From the NCBI GenBank assembly GCA_021805275.1, contig JAJZFQ010000178.1:1-64000 (forward strand): a DNA stretch of 64,000 nt, read 5' to 3'. The notes under the pieces are model-generated. The model had not been told where the DNA came from. It ran no database searches and saw only the letters and a program-made list of their open reading frames with translations. Origin of the DNA: Pseudomonadota bacterium. GTDB taxonomy: Bacteria > Pseudomonadota > Gammaproteobacteria > Steroidobacterales > Steroidobacteraceae. The position numbers were made by a program, and so were the translations under genes. Position 1 is the first letter of the stretch. Every line of letters begins with the position of its first letter. Positions 34,434 to 45,483 of the stretch are shown here, piece by piece.

Positions 34434-35428
34434 GGTCGGTGTTCTTCTGCATCGATGGACACACCGCCGGCAATCCGGTCCGGCTCGTCGCCGGCGGTGC
34501 ACCGTTCCTCACGGGGCGGACGATGAGCGAGCGGCGGGCAGATTTTCTGCAGCGCTTTGACTGGATCCGCCGCGGCCTGATGTTCGAGCCGCGCGGCCAC
34601 GACATGATGTCGGGCGGCTTCGTGATGCCGCCGCTCGACCCGCAGCATGATGCGGCCATTCTGTTCATCGAAACCAGCGGCTGCCTGCCGATGTGCGGTC
34701 ACGGCACCATCGGCATGGTGACTTTCGCCATCGAGCACGGACTGCTGCGAGCGCGCACGAGCGGACGGCTGACGATCGAGGTGCCGGCCGGGCTGATCGG
34801 CATCGAGTATGCTCGGGCGGGCGAGAAAGTCACGAGCGTCACGATCCGCAACGTACCGGCGTATCTGGCCCGGCGCGATCTGCGGATCGAGGTGCCCGGG
34901 CTCGGTCCTCTGCACGTCGATGTCGCGTACGGCGGGAACTTCTACGTCATCGTCGAGCCGCAGCCCGGTTATCCCGGGATCGATGCACTCGGCGCTTCCG
35001 GCCTGCTGCGCCTGAGTCCTCTGCTGCGTGCGCAGGCGCGTGCCGCGTACGAGCCGGTGCATCCTCTCGATCCGACCATCCGTGGGGTGAGCCATGTCAT
35101 GTGGACCGACCATCCGCGCGGCGAGGGCGCACACGGCCGCAATGCAGTGTTCTACGGTGAGCGGGCCATCGATCGCTCCCCGTGCGGTACGGGTACCAGT
35201 GCGCGCGTTGCGCAGCTCGCGGCCCGCGGCGAGCTGAGACCCGGAGACACGTTCGTGCACGAGAGCATCATCGGCAGCCGCTTCACCGCGCGGGTGCTGG
35301 AGTCGGTCGACCTCGCTGGCACACCGGCGATCATCCCGTCCATCGAGGGCAGCGCCTACGCCACTGGCTACAACACGGTGTGGATCGACGAACAAGAGCC
35401 GTTCCCCGATGGATTCGTGGTGAGCTGA
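34430..35428 (+). CDS. 4-hydroxyproline 2-epimerase (proline racemase family)
   Basis: A 332-residue proline-racemase-family protein, the usual length. Both catalytic cysteines are present: Cys89 in L-P-M-C-G-H-G and Cys252 in S-P-C-G-T-G-T-S-A. The Cys/Cys pair indicates epimerase or racemase activity rather than trans-3-hydroxyproline dehydratase, which has Ser or Thr at the first site. It converts trans-4-hydroxy-L-proline to cis-4-hydroxy-D-proline, the first step of the pathway. GTG 34430 overlaps the stop of the preceding gene (GTGA), and its own stop overlaps the next ATG, so the three genes are coupled. Confidence 0.9.
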   Translation: MRSVFFCIDGHTAGNPVRLVAGGAPFLTGRTMSERRADFLQRFDWIRRGLMFEPRGHDMMSGGFVMPPLDPQHDAAILFIETSGCLPMCGHGTIGMVTFAIEHGLLRARTSGRLTIEVPAGLIGIEYARAGEKVTSVTIRNVPAYLARRDLRIEVPGLGPLHVDVAYGGNFYVIVEPQPGYPGIDALGASGLLRLSPLLRAQARAAYEPVHPLDPTIRGVSHVMWTDHPRGEGAHGRNAVFYGERAIDRSPCGTGTSARVAQLAARGELRPGDTFVHESIIGSRFTARVLESVDLAGTPAIIPSIEGSAYATGYNTVWIDEQEPFPDGFVVS

Positions 35429-36099
35429 TGGGGGCGGCGGTCGCCAAACCCCTGGTCCGCACCATGAGCGCGCAGCTGACGGCGCTGGTGCGCGCGCGCA
35501 TCGTGAGCGGTGCGTACGCGCCGGGGGCGGCGCTGCTGCAGGACGCGCTCGCCGCGGAGTTCGGCGTGAGCAAGATTCCGGTGCGCGAGGCGCTGCTGCA
35601 GCTGCTTGGCGAGGGGCTTGTGGAGGTGTTTGCACACCGGGGGTTCCAGGTGCGCTCGCTGAGCGGCGCGGAGGCGCAGGAGATCTTCAGGCTGCGCCTG
35701 GCGCTCGAGCCGGGCGCCATCGCGCACGGTGCCGCACTCGCCGGCGAGGCGGAGCGGCACGCGGCCGCGGCGGCCTGCCGCGAGCTGCGCGAGGCGCTCG
35801 CAGCGGGGCGTCTGGAGGAGGCGGGCGACCTCAACCGCGCCTTTCATCTGTCCCTGGTGCTGCCGGCGCGCCAGCCGCTCACCGCCGGGGTGCTGGATCG
35901 TCTGCTCACGCTCGCACAGCGCTATGTCCGCCTGCACCTGCAGCCGAGCGGGCGCGCCTCACGGGCCGGGCGCGAGCACGAGGCGTTGCTGACAGCCTGG
36001 CAGCTCGGGCAGTCGCAGCGCCTCACCGAGCTCGCGCGCGCGCACATCGAGTCGACCCGCGAGGATCTCGCCCGCGCGCTGGCGTCAGCTGCGACCTGA
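35428..36099 (+). CDS. GntR family (FadR/FCD subfamily) transcriptional regulator
   Basis: A 223-residue regulator. It has an N-terminal winged helix with P-G-A-A-L-L-Q-D-A-L-A-A-E-F-G-V-S-K-I-P-V-R-E-A-L (typical GntR recognition helix) and a helical FCD effector domain with L-R-L-A-L-E-P-G-A-I, N-R-A-F-H-L-S-L and E-H-E-A-L-L-x-A-W. Its ATG overlaps the epimerase stop (TGATG). It likely represses the hydroxyproline genes through the palindrome at 33468-33479 and responds to a pathway intermediate. Confidence 0.9.
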   Translation: MGAAVAKPLVRTMSAQLTALVRARIVSGAYAPGAALLQDALAAEFGVSKIPVREALLQLLGEGLVEVFAHRGFQVRSLSGAEAQEIFRLRLALEPGAIAHGAALAGEAERHAAAAACRELREALAAGRLEEAGDLNRAFHLSLVLPARQPLTAGVLDRLLTLAQRYVRLHLQPSGRASRAGREHEALLTAWQLGQSQRLTELARAHIESTREDLARALASAAT

Positions 36100-36105
36100 G
36101 GGGTC

Positions 36106-36492
36106 TCAGAGCGATTCGATCACGGCGGTGAGGGCCTGGCGCACACGCTCGGCAGTCGGGCGCAGCGTCTCGTTGTCCGTGCGCCCGAGGGAGACCACCG
36201 GGTCGACGCTGGCCACCTCCACGCGGTGCTCGGCGGTCTCACGCACGATGACGTTGCACGGCAGCAGCACCCCGAGACGCGACTCGATCTGCAGCGCCTC
36301 GTGCGCCAGACGCGGATTGCAGGCGCCGAGGATGCGATAGCGGGGCGTGTCGGCCCCGATTTTCGCCTTGAGCGTCGCTTGCACGTCAATGTCGCTGAGT
36401 ACGCCGAAGCCGTGCTCCTTCAGCCGGGCGATGACCTCGTTCACGGCCGACTCGAAATCCCGATCCACGATCCGGGCGATGTAATAGCTCAT
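36106..36492 (-). CDS. DUF302 domain protein
   Basis: A 128-residue single-domain DUF302 protein, starting S-Y-Y-I-A-R-I-V and containing F-G-V-L-S-D-I-D-V-Q-A-T-L-K and the family's core Y-R-I-L-G-A-C-N-P-R-L-A-H-E-A-L. No signal peptide. DUF302 proteins are found near redox or envelope-stress genes but their biochemical function is not settled. It follows the alcohol dehydrogenase gene on the same strand by about 27 bp, so the pair is probably co-transcribed. Confidence 0.88.
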   Translation of the reverse strand: MSYYIARIVDRDFESAVNEVIARLKEHGFGVLSDIDVQATLKAKIGADTPRYRILGACNPRLAHEALQIESRLGVLLPCNVIVRETAEHRVEVASVDPVVSLGRTDNETLRPTAERVRQALTAVIESL

Positions 36493-36519
36493 GTGGTTCT
36501 CCTCGTTGCCCGCCGTCGC

Positions 36520-37575
36520 TCAGCGCTTCAGCGAGGCCATGTCGATGACGAAGCGATAGCGGACGTCGCCCTTGAGCAGCCGCTCGTACGCGCCGTTGAT
36601 CTGCTGGATGGGGATGAGCTCGATGTCGGCGGTGATGCCGTGCTGACCGCAGAAATCCAGCATTTCCTGGGTTTCGGGCAGGCCGCCGATTGCCGAGCCG
36701 GAGAGCGTGCGTTGTCCGCCGATCAGCGCGAACGCCGGTAGCTCGAACGGCTGCTCCGGAGCGCCCACCAGCGTCAGATGGCCGTTCGGGCGCAGCAGAC
36801 TCAGATAGGCGGTGATGTCATGCGCGGCGGAGACCGTGTCGAGGATGAAATCGAAGCGGCCGGCGTTGCGGCGCATCTGTTCGGGGTCGCGCGTGAGGAT
36901 CACCTCATCGGCGCCGAGCCGGCGCGCATCGTGTCCCTTGGACGGGGAGGTGGTCAACACGTGTACGTGCGCGCCCATGGCGCGAGCGAGCTTCACGCCC
37001 ATGTGCCCGAGACCGCCGAGTCCGACGATGCCGACGCGCGTGCCCGCGCCGACGCGCTGGCGGCGCAGCGGTGCGTAGGTGGTGATTCCGGCACACAGCA
37101 GCGGCGCGGCACCTGCCGGGTCGAGGCTTTCGGGGATGCGCAGCACGAACCGCTCATCGACCACCACGCTGTCGGAGTAACCGCCGTAGGTTACGGCCCT
37201 GGTGTGCCGGTCGGGGGCGTTGTAGGTGAGCACCGCGTGCGCGCAGAGCTGCTCGTGTCCGCTCTGGCACTCCGGACAGGTGCCGTCGGAGTCCACCAGG
37301 CAGCCCACGCCGACCAGATCACCGGCTTTGAAGCGCCCGACGGCCGAGCCGACCGCCGTGACCCGGCCGACGATCTCATGGCCCGGCACACACGGGTAGA
37401 TCGTCGGCACGACCGCGCGCCACTCGTCGCGCACGGTGTGCAGGTCCGAGTGGCACACGCCGCAGAATAGAATCTCGATGCGCACATCGGCGGCGGTCGG
37501 CTCACGGCGCTCGATCGTGTGCGGACCCAGGGGCGATGCGGCGCCTGCTGCCGCGTAAGCTCTAGCCTTGTACAT
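36520..37575 (-). CDS. Zinc-dependent NAD(P) alcohol dehydrogenase (YahK/CAD type)
   Basis: A 351-residue MDR alcohol dehydrogenase. Catalytic zinc ligands sit in G-V-C-H-S-D-L-H and G-H-E; the four structural-zinc cysteines are in the C-L-V-D-S-D-G-T-C-P-E-C-Q-S-G-H-E-Q-L-C block; the Rossmann fold has G-L-G-G-L-G-H-M-G. The length and motifs match the broad-specificity aldehyde reductases related to cinnamyl alcohol dehydrogenase. It is followed by DUF302 and preceded, 43 bp away on the same strand, by an aldo/keto reductase: three genes that could handle reactive aldehydes together. Confidence 0.9.
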   Translation of the reverse strand: MYKARAYAAAGAASPLGPHTIERREPTAADVRIEILFCGVCHSDLHTVRDEWRAVVPTIYPCVPGHEIVGRVTAVGSAVGRFKAGDLVGVGCLVDSDGTCPECQSGHEQLCAHAVLTYNAPDRHTRAVTYGGYSDSVVVDERFVLRIPESLDPAGAAPLLCAGITTYAPLRRQRVGAGTRVGIVGLGGLGHMGVKLARAMGAHVHVLTTSPSKGHDARRLGADEVILTRDPEQMRRNAGRFDFILDTVSAAHDITAYLSLLRPNGHLTLVGAPEQPFELPAFALIGGQRTLSGSAIGGLPETQEMLDFCGQHGITADIELIPIQQINGAYERLLKGDVRYRFVIDMASLKR

Positions 37576-37618
37576 CGAATGTAACTCCTAAGACCCAAAA
37601 TGCGTTGAGGCGGTGCGC

Positions 37619-40379
<2,761 letters not shown>

Positions 40380-40434
40380 GGCTCGTCCTCCTCTGGCACA
40401 GCGCGGCCTCGCCAGTGTAGCAACGAGTCGCCAC

Positions 40435-40474
40435 AAAAAAGAAGCCTCTTCCCGCTCGCGCGGGAAGAGGCTTC
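40435..40474 (-). terminator. Rho-independent terminator of the sedolisin gene
   Basis: A hairpin with arms GAAGCCTCTTCCCG and CGGGAAGAGGCTTC (40441-40474, 6-base loop) is followed on the minus strand by six T's (40440-40435). It lies 25 bp after the sedolisin stop and before the antiporter gene, so it separates the two minus-strand genes. Confidence 0.92.
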
Positions 40475-40498
40475 GCTGAGGTGCCCAATGGCTGGGTT

Positions 40499-42508
40499 TC
40501 AGTGGTGGTCGTGTCCGCCGTCGCCGCCATCGCCGCCGTTCATGAACATGTAGATCAGCGCCAGGCGCGCGGCATTGATCGAGCCGATGCCCGAGCCGTT
40601 GTCATACCCGGCCACGCCCTGGTAGAACCAGTTGTCGCCCGCGGTGATGTCGAGGAACGGTGAGCCGCGGCCATAGCCGAGCTCGTTCTGCAGCGCGTAG
40701 ATCGTCGGATTGAGGAAGCCGACGCGTCCGCCGGAGGCCTGATCGATCAGCACTGTGATGCCGTTCAGCTGCGGACCGACGAAGCTCGTGCCACCAAAGC
40801 CGCTGGCCGCACAGAACGGATTGGCCGGCTTCGGGAAGTCCGTGCAGTCCACCAGGATGTAGCCGGTCTCCGGATCGGCATTGAGCGCGAGGTCCGGCAT
40901 GTTGCGGCCGGCGAAGTCGGCCGGCAGGTCGATCAAGTCCGTAGCCCCCGTGGTGCTCCCCGGCGTGGGATAGTAGATCAGGCTCTGCCCGGGCTGGGTG
41001 CTCTGGATGCCCATGGTGTTGCTCTGGTAGGCGGGCAGCGGCCAGTAGGAGCTCACCCCGCCACCACTGCCGACCGGGAACACGTCGTCGAAGTCGAACG
41101 CAGCGTCAGTATCGTTCGCGGCCGGGATCTTCAGACAGCCTCCCCAGTTCGTCAGCAGATAGTCCCAGCCCCACACCTGCGGGGTCTGGATCGGAATCGC
41201 CGGGCAGCTCATGCTCGGGATTCCGGGGATGACGGCATTGATGGTGGTGCCGCCGGCGGCCGTGATGAACGGATCATCCGCGGGCGCGTCCACCGAGAGC
41301 TGCTCGGAGTAGGAGGGAATATTGGCGATCTGCGAGTTGTTGATGTCGTACGCGCCCGAATCGCCCGAGGCGGCGAAGAACGACTGGCCCTGCGCGGCGC
41401 CCTCGAGCAGCGCCTGGTTCATGGCCTGCAGCTGGCCGGTGTAGTCGACACCGCCGTTGAGCGCTGCGAAGTAGAGCTCCTCGGGCTCGCCCCAGCTGAT
41501 TGACACGCTATCGGCAATGTTGTCCGCCACGGCGCTGTAGAACAGGTCGAGGAAGCCCTGGTTGGTGTTCGGCGCGATGTACACGCGGATGTGCGCATCG
41601 GGCGCGAGGCCGCCGGACTGCTCGACGTCGAGCGAGGTTTCATCGTCGCCGACTCCGGCTGCCACGGGTGTGCCGCCGTCGACCATCACCTTGCGGATGC
41701 GATCCTCCGGGATCCGCAGGCCGATGTCGCGCCAATAGGCATACGCGTCGGCGCGCTTGAAGTTCGCGAGCGTCATGATGCCGATGGTCTCGCCGCGGCC
41801 GGTGATGCCCTGCTGATACAGTGGGTTGACGCCGTAGAAGTTGGCAACGTCACCGACCGTGTAGTTTCCCGGCATGCCGGTGGCCGTGCTGTTGTGCGGC
41901 CACTGGACCTGCGGCGGGGTCATCTTCGCGTAGGCGCCGTGGCCGAGACGGGCGATCATCGGGTGGAAGCTGGCCGGCTCGTTGCTGAGGCCGGGCACCG
42001 AGAGCACCAGCTGTCCGAGCGTTCCCGGCAGCGTCACCTTGGAGTCCGGCCGGTGGAACTGCTGGCCGTTGCGCGTGTAGTTGTGCAGTGTGGTAGACAG
42101 TGCGGCGCTCAGCTGGGCGGCCGTGCCGGTGATCGTGATGTCGAGGTTGTCCTGATAGACCTTGTTCACCCGGATGCCGTACGACTGCAGGTACTGCACC
42201 AGCTGGTCTATGGTCTTATCGGACGGAGCGAAGGCGTCGCGGAACTGATCGACGCTCAGGAACTGATGATAGTTCGGGTCGCCGGGCGTGACCGTCGAGA
42301 GGACGTAACGCTGCAATGCGTTCGGGTGCGTGACGTTGAGGATGATCGAGGTCGTGATCAGGGTCGATGCGGCCGTCGTCCCGGATTGCTGCGCGTGCTC
42401 GGCCGGGTGGTGAACGGGATCGGCCAGCGCTGCGGCCGGCAATGCTGCCATGCCGATGGCGCAGATCGATGCGAGAGTCCAACGCGCTAGAGTCTTACTG
42501 CGATGCAT
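40499..42508 (-). CDS. S53 family serine-carboxyl peptidase (sedolisin/kumamolisin-like)
   Basis: A 669-residue pre-pro-protease: signal peptide ending near A-A-A-L-A-D, a pro-kumamolisin propeptide to about residue 185, then the S53 catalytic domain. The triad is Glu290 and Asp294 (D-D-E-T-S-L-D) with Ser575 (G-G-T-S-F-V-G-P), and Asp383 (S-G-D-S-G-A) stabilises the oxyanion. Calcium-site Asp residues occur at about 620 and 636 (L-D-I-T-A-G-D-N; G-Y-D-N-G-S-G). These enzymes digest proteins at acid pH. The protein ends in a Gly/Asp/His-rich tail. ATG 42508 is used because a GGGGAGC site and a proper signal peptide support it. Confidence 0.93.
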   Translation of the reverse strand: MHRSKTLARWTLASICAIGMAALPAAALADPVHHPAEHAQQSGTTAASTLITTSIILNVTHPNALQRYVLSTVTPGDPNYHQFLSVDQFRDAFAPSDKTIDQLVQYLQSYGIRVNKVYQDNLDITITGTAAQLSAALSTTLHNYTRNGQQFHRPDSKVTLPGTLGQLVLSVPGLSNEPASFHPMIARLGHGAYAKMTPPQVQWPHNSTATGMPGNYTVGDVANFYGVNPLYQQGITGRGETIGIMTLANFKRADAYAYWRDIGLRIPEDRIRKVMVDGGTPVAAGVGDDETSLDVEQSGGLAPDAHIRVYIAPNTNQGFLDLFYSAVADNIADSVSISWGEPEELYFAALNGGVDYTGQLQAMNQALLEGAAQGQSFFAASGDSGAYDINNSQIANIPSYSEQLSVDAPADDPFITAAGGTTINAVIPGIPSMSCPAIPIQTPQVWGWDYLLTNWGGCLKIPAANDTDAAFDFDDVFPVGSGGGVSSYWPLPAYQSNTMGIQSTQPGQSLIYYPTPGSTTGATDLIDLPADFAGRNMPDLALNADPETGYILVDCTDFPKPANPFCAASGFGGTSFVGPQLNGITVLIDQASGGRVGFLNPTIYALQNELGYGRGSPFLDITAGDNWFYQGVAGYDNGSGIGSINAARLALIYMFMNGGDGGDGGHDHH

Positions 42509-43009
42509 CTGAGTGCTCCCCTGGACTGAGTGCGAGGTCCGATCGTCCCGCCGGCGCGCCGAGCAGACCGTCGCCTGATGGATCCCGTGGCGGATCCCCT
42601 TGATGTGGATTTTTGATTCCCTGAACTCTGATACGGTCGGCAATCGCCCGCCGGGGACGACGGCCGGGCTTGCAAGGCCTCGTTCGTCTTGGTGTTTGGT
42701 CAGACTATAGCGCAGCAGTCCGGGGGAGGGAATCAAAACCGTGACGTGCTCGCTGGACGGGCGGACCGGAATGATTGCAGCGCGTTGGTGCCATCGGCTC
42801 GAGCCCGCTGCGCCGGCGGCCTGGACAGACTGCCCAGGACTTTACATAATCAGCTGCCGCCGAGCGACCGAGCGCTGCGCCCAAGTGCCTGTCCAAGCGG
42901 GTGTTTCAGGCGCGGCCGCGTGTGCGCGGGTCTGCCGGCGAGCGCATCGAGAGGCCACTGCAGCAGGCCCATGCGGTCAGGCCGTGCTTGGCCGTCCGCC
43001 GTGCAGTCA
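42509..43009. other. 500-bp gap upstream of the sedolisin gene
   Basis: Holds the 5' region of the sedolisin gene on the right of its start. Long frames on the plus strand here are shadows of the EAL gene and lack support. I see no gene, RNA or strong promoter match. Confidence 0.4.
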
Positions 43010-43816
43010 TCAGCAGGCCGCGTGCGCCAGCACATACTCCTCGAACTGCGCGTGCACGGCGCGCAGGGATTGCGCGCGGACCGGCGGCAGCGCCTCGCGC
43101 GCCGGCCGTGCGTAATAGTAGCCCTGCTGCAGATTGATGCCGAGCTCGCGCAGGCACAGCGCTTCCTCGAGCGACTCGATCCCCTCGGCAATGACGGTGA
43201 TGCCGAGCTGCTCGCACATCTGCACGATCGTGCGCGTGATGACGCGTCGCACGCGGTCGGTGTGGATGCCGCGGGTGAGCGCCATGTCGACTTTGACGAT
43301 GTCCGGCTGGAACTGCGCGAGCAGGTTCAGTCCGCTGTGGCCGGCCCCGAAGTCATCAATCGCGGTGCGCATGCCGTGGCGTTTGTATTCGGTGAAGATC
43401 GCCCGCAGATGCGCTGCATCGCGCGAGCGCTCATCCTCGGTCACCTCAAAGACGATCTGCTCGAGGGGCATGCCGCTGCGGGTGGCTGCCTCCAGGGTGG
43501 ATCGGATACAGGCGGCGGGCTGGTACACCGCGTTCGGGAGGAAGTTGATGTTGAGCAGGCTGCGCATGCCGAGGCTGGCGGCAAGCGTGATAGCCTTGAC
43601 CCGGCAGGCCTGATCGAAGGCGTAGCGGTTTTCGTCGGTGATGCGGCTCAAGACCTGGTGCGCATCGCCATCGCCGAGCGGACGCACCAGCGCCTCGTGG
43701 GCGAATACGCTGCCGCTTGAGACCTCCACGATGGGTTGGAAGGCCATGGTGAATTCGGGCGCGACGCCGCCCTCTCGGCACATGCGGCAGCCGGTGTGGT
43801 TCGGGGACTGGGACAT
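43010..43816 (-). CDS. EAL domain cyclic-di-GMP phosphodiesterase
   Basis: A 268-residue protein consisting of one EAL domain. Key residues are kept: E-A-L at 41-43, Asn in L-L-N-I-N-F-L-P, Glu in F-E-V-T-E-D-E, the D-D-F-G-A-G pair at 154-155, V-K-V-D-M, A-E-G-I-E and the Q of Q-G-Y-Y-Y-A-R-P. It should therefore hydrolyse c-di-GMP to pGpG. Its N-terminus carries a C-x-x-C (C-R-M-C, 10-13) that might bind metal or sense redox. No receiver or PAS domain is present. It is a single gene, 40 bp upstream of the next minus-strand gene's end. Confidence 0.9.
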   Translation of the reverse strand: MSQSPNHTGCRMCREGGVAPEFTMAFQPIVEVSSGSVFAHEALVRPLGDGDAHQVLSRITDENRYAFDQACRVKAITLAASLGMRSLLNINFLPNAVYQPAACIRSTLEAATRSGMPLEQIVFEVTEDERSRDAAHLRAIFTEYKRHGMRTAIDDFGAGHSGLNLLAQFQPDIVKVDMALTRGIHTDRVRRVITRTIVQMCEQLGITVIAEGIESLEEALCLRELGINLQQGYYYARPAREALPPVRAQSLRAVHAQFEEYVLAHAAC

Positions 43817-43856
43817 GATCGGGGGCGCTGTCTCGCGTTGCGCAGCCGAGGAGCGT

Positions 43857-44426
43857 TTATTTGCCGAAGGCGAGGTTCAATTCGATGTCAGCGCCCGGCG
43901 CGCCGATTTCCAGCGCGCCCGCCGGTGTGCAGTGGCACAGACCGGCGATGAGTGCATCGGGCAGCAGGTCGATGCGCGCGTTGAGCGCATCGGCGGCCTG
44001 GTTGTAGCGCTCACAATGCGCACAGATCGCGCGCTCGTGGGCGCGGATCCTGAAGCGCAGTGCGCGCAAGAGCGACTCGGCGTATGAATGCGGGTTGCGA
44101 GCGGCGATCGCATAGACCGGGCTCAGCGCGCTGCGCAGGGCGCTTTCCGCGGTGCTGACGGCGGCAAGGTCGCGCTCGCTGCGGGCGCTCTGCAGCGCCG
44201 TGCGGGCAGCGACAAGGCGCTCGAGGGTGTCGGGCTCTGCCGGCGCGCCGTGCTCGCAGAGCTCGAGCAGTCGGCTGATGTCGCCGTCACGTCGGGCCCA
44301 GGAGAACTCCAGATTCGACCAGGCGCGCGCCAGCGAGCGGCGGGCCCGTTTCAGGCCCCGGTAGAGCGTGAGCGCGTAGGCGATCAGAAGAACCGCCATT
44401 GCGGCGAAGACTGTAACGCCGATCAT
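43857..44426 (-). CDS. LemA-like membrane protein
   Basis: A 189-residue protein with a single N-terminal membrane segment (V-F-A-A-M-A-V-L-L-I-A-Y-A-L), followed by a long helical region. The C-terminal R-F-R-I-R-A-H-E-R-A-I and E-R-Y-N-Q-A-A-D-A-L-N match the LemA family's C-terminal segment, although the conserved E-Y-F-x-A motif is not seen. LemA proteins are membrane-anchored and of uncertain role. ATG 44426 is preferred to 44477, giving a standard TM start. The product differs from canonical LemA in its Cys-containing segment (I-C-A-H-C-E-R). Confidence 0.6.
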   Translation of the reverse strand: MIGVTVFAAMAVLLIAYALTLYRGLKRARRSLARAWSNLEFSWARRDGDISRLLELCEHGAPAEPDTLERLVAARTALQSARSERDLAAVSTAESALRSALSPVYAIAARNPHSYAESLLRALRFRIRAHERAICAHCERYNQAADALNARIDLLPDALIAGLCHCTPAGALEIGAPGADIELNLAFGK

Positions 44427-44638
44427 GGGTCGATCCGTTTGCCCGCAGCAGCGCGGAGCGGAAGTTGTGACATTCATACGAGTAATGGCTGCGCGAGGCC
44501 AGAGCGAGCGTTCGGAATTGTGCGGGGGCTAACACTTTGTCCCGGCGCAGTGCGGCGGAAAGCGGTGGACTGTCGTCTTGCGCCGACGCGCTGTGGTGGA
44601 TTAAATCGCTCGCGGAGGGCGAATCGGAGTGCACTGTC

Positions 44639-45343
44639 ATGAAGCCGTATGTCATCTGCCACATGGTGTCGAGCGTCGATGGCCGGATCCTGCACAGCCG
44701 CTGGCGACCGCAGACATGCGACGGAGGGGCCCTCTTCGAGCGGCTGCACGAGCGGCTCGGCGGGGATGCCTGGTTGATCGGGCGGGTCACCGGAGCGGAG
44801 TTCGCCAAGTCATCGGGGTACCGCTCGGGCAGCGAACGCTCCTATCCGCGCGAGCCCTGGCTTGCCCGGCCGGAGGCGGCGGCGTTCGCAGTCGTGCTCG
44901 ATCCGCACGGGCGCATTGCCTGGGGCCGCGCGGACATCGGCGGCGATCCGATCGTCGTGGCGCTTGGCACGCAGGTCGATGATGCGCATCTGGAGGGGCT
45001 GCGCAGGGACGGGGTTTCCTATTTCTTCGCCGGGGAGCGCACGCTCGATCTGCCCGCGGTGCTCGAATTCCTCAACCGCGAACTCGGTATCAAGCGGCTG
45101 CTGATCGAGGGCGGCGGGCATGTCAACGGCGCGTTCCTGCGCGCCGGGCTGATCGATGAGGTGAGTCTCGCGGTGTGTCCGGCTCTCGATGGTGCGCAGG
45201 GCGCCCCGAGTGTGTTTGATTCCGCAGCGACCGAGTCCGATTCGCGGGCACCGCTCACGGGGATGCAGCTCGCGAGCTGCGAGGTGCTCGAGGGTGGGGC
45301 GCTCTGGCTGCGCTACCGGCTCGAGAATGCCCCGGCGGACTGA
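44639..45343 (+). CDS. RibD C-terminal domain (DHFR-fold) reductase
   Basis: A 234-residue dihydrofolate-reductase-fold protein of the RibD-C family. It begins with a V-I-C-H-M-V-S-S-V-D-G-R stretch, carries L-L-I-E-G-G-G-H-V-N-G-A-F-L (the NADPH-binding part of RibD-C) and ends with L-I-D-E-V-S-L-A-V-C-P-A. The deaminase half of RibD is absent. Stand-alone members reduce pteridine- or flavin-like substrates, often with unknown physiological role. ATG 44639 has CGGAG ten bases upstream. Not part of a rib operon here. Confidence 0.85.
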   Translation: MKPYVICHMVSSVDGRILHSRWRPQTCDGGALFERLHERLGGDAWLIGRVTGAEFAKSSGYRSGSERSYPREPWLARPEAAAFAVVLDPHGRIAWGRADIGGDPIVVALGTQVDDAHLEGLRRDGVSYFFAGERTLDLPAVLEFLNRELGIKRLLIEGGGHVNGAFLRAGLIDEVSLAVCPALDGAQGAPSVFDSAATESDSRAPLTGMQLASCEVLEGGALWLRYRLENAPAD

Positions 45344-45379
45344 GCTCAGCGCCCCGATGGGCGTATAGTGACGGTGCGC

Positions 45380-45410
45380 GATGCCCTGGCCGCTGCGCGG
45401 CCGGGGCATC
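45380..45410 (+). terminator. Hairpin after the RibD-C gene
   Basis: GATGCCC-GGCCGC pairs with GCGGCC-GGGCATC around a TGC loop, with one mismatch. It lies 37 bp after the reductase stop. No T-run follows, so it might end transcription only in part. Confidence 0.45.
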
Positions 45411-45483
45411 GGCACTACAAACAGAAGCTGCTCGGTTGACTCGAGGCAGCGGCGGGTCTGGGCACGCAGGGGAGATCGAGCCG

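Noticed and set aside
42689..43720. 343-codon open frame on the plus strand
   Set aside because: It lies opposite the EAL gene, is Arg/Ala/His-rich and has no family features. It is a GC-driven shadow frame.
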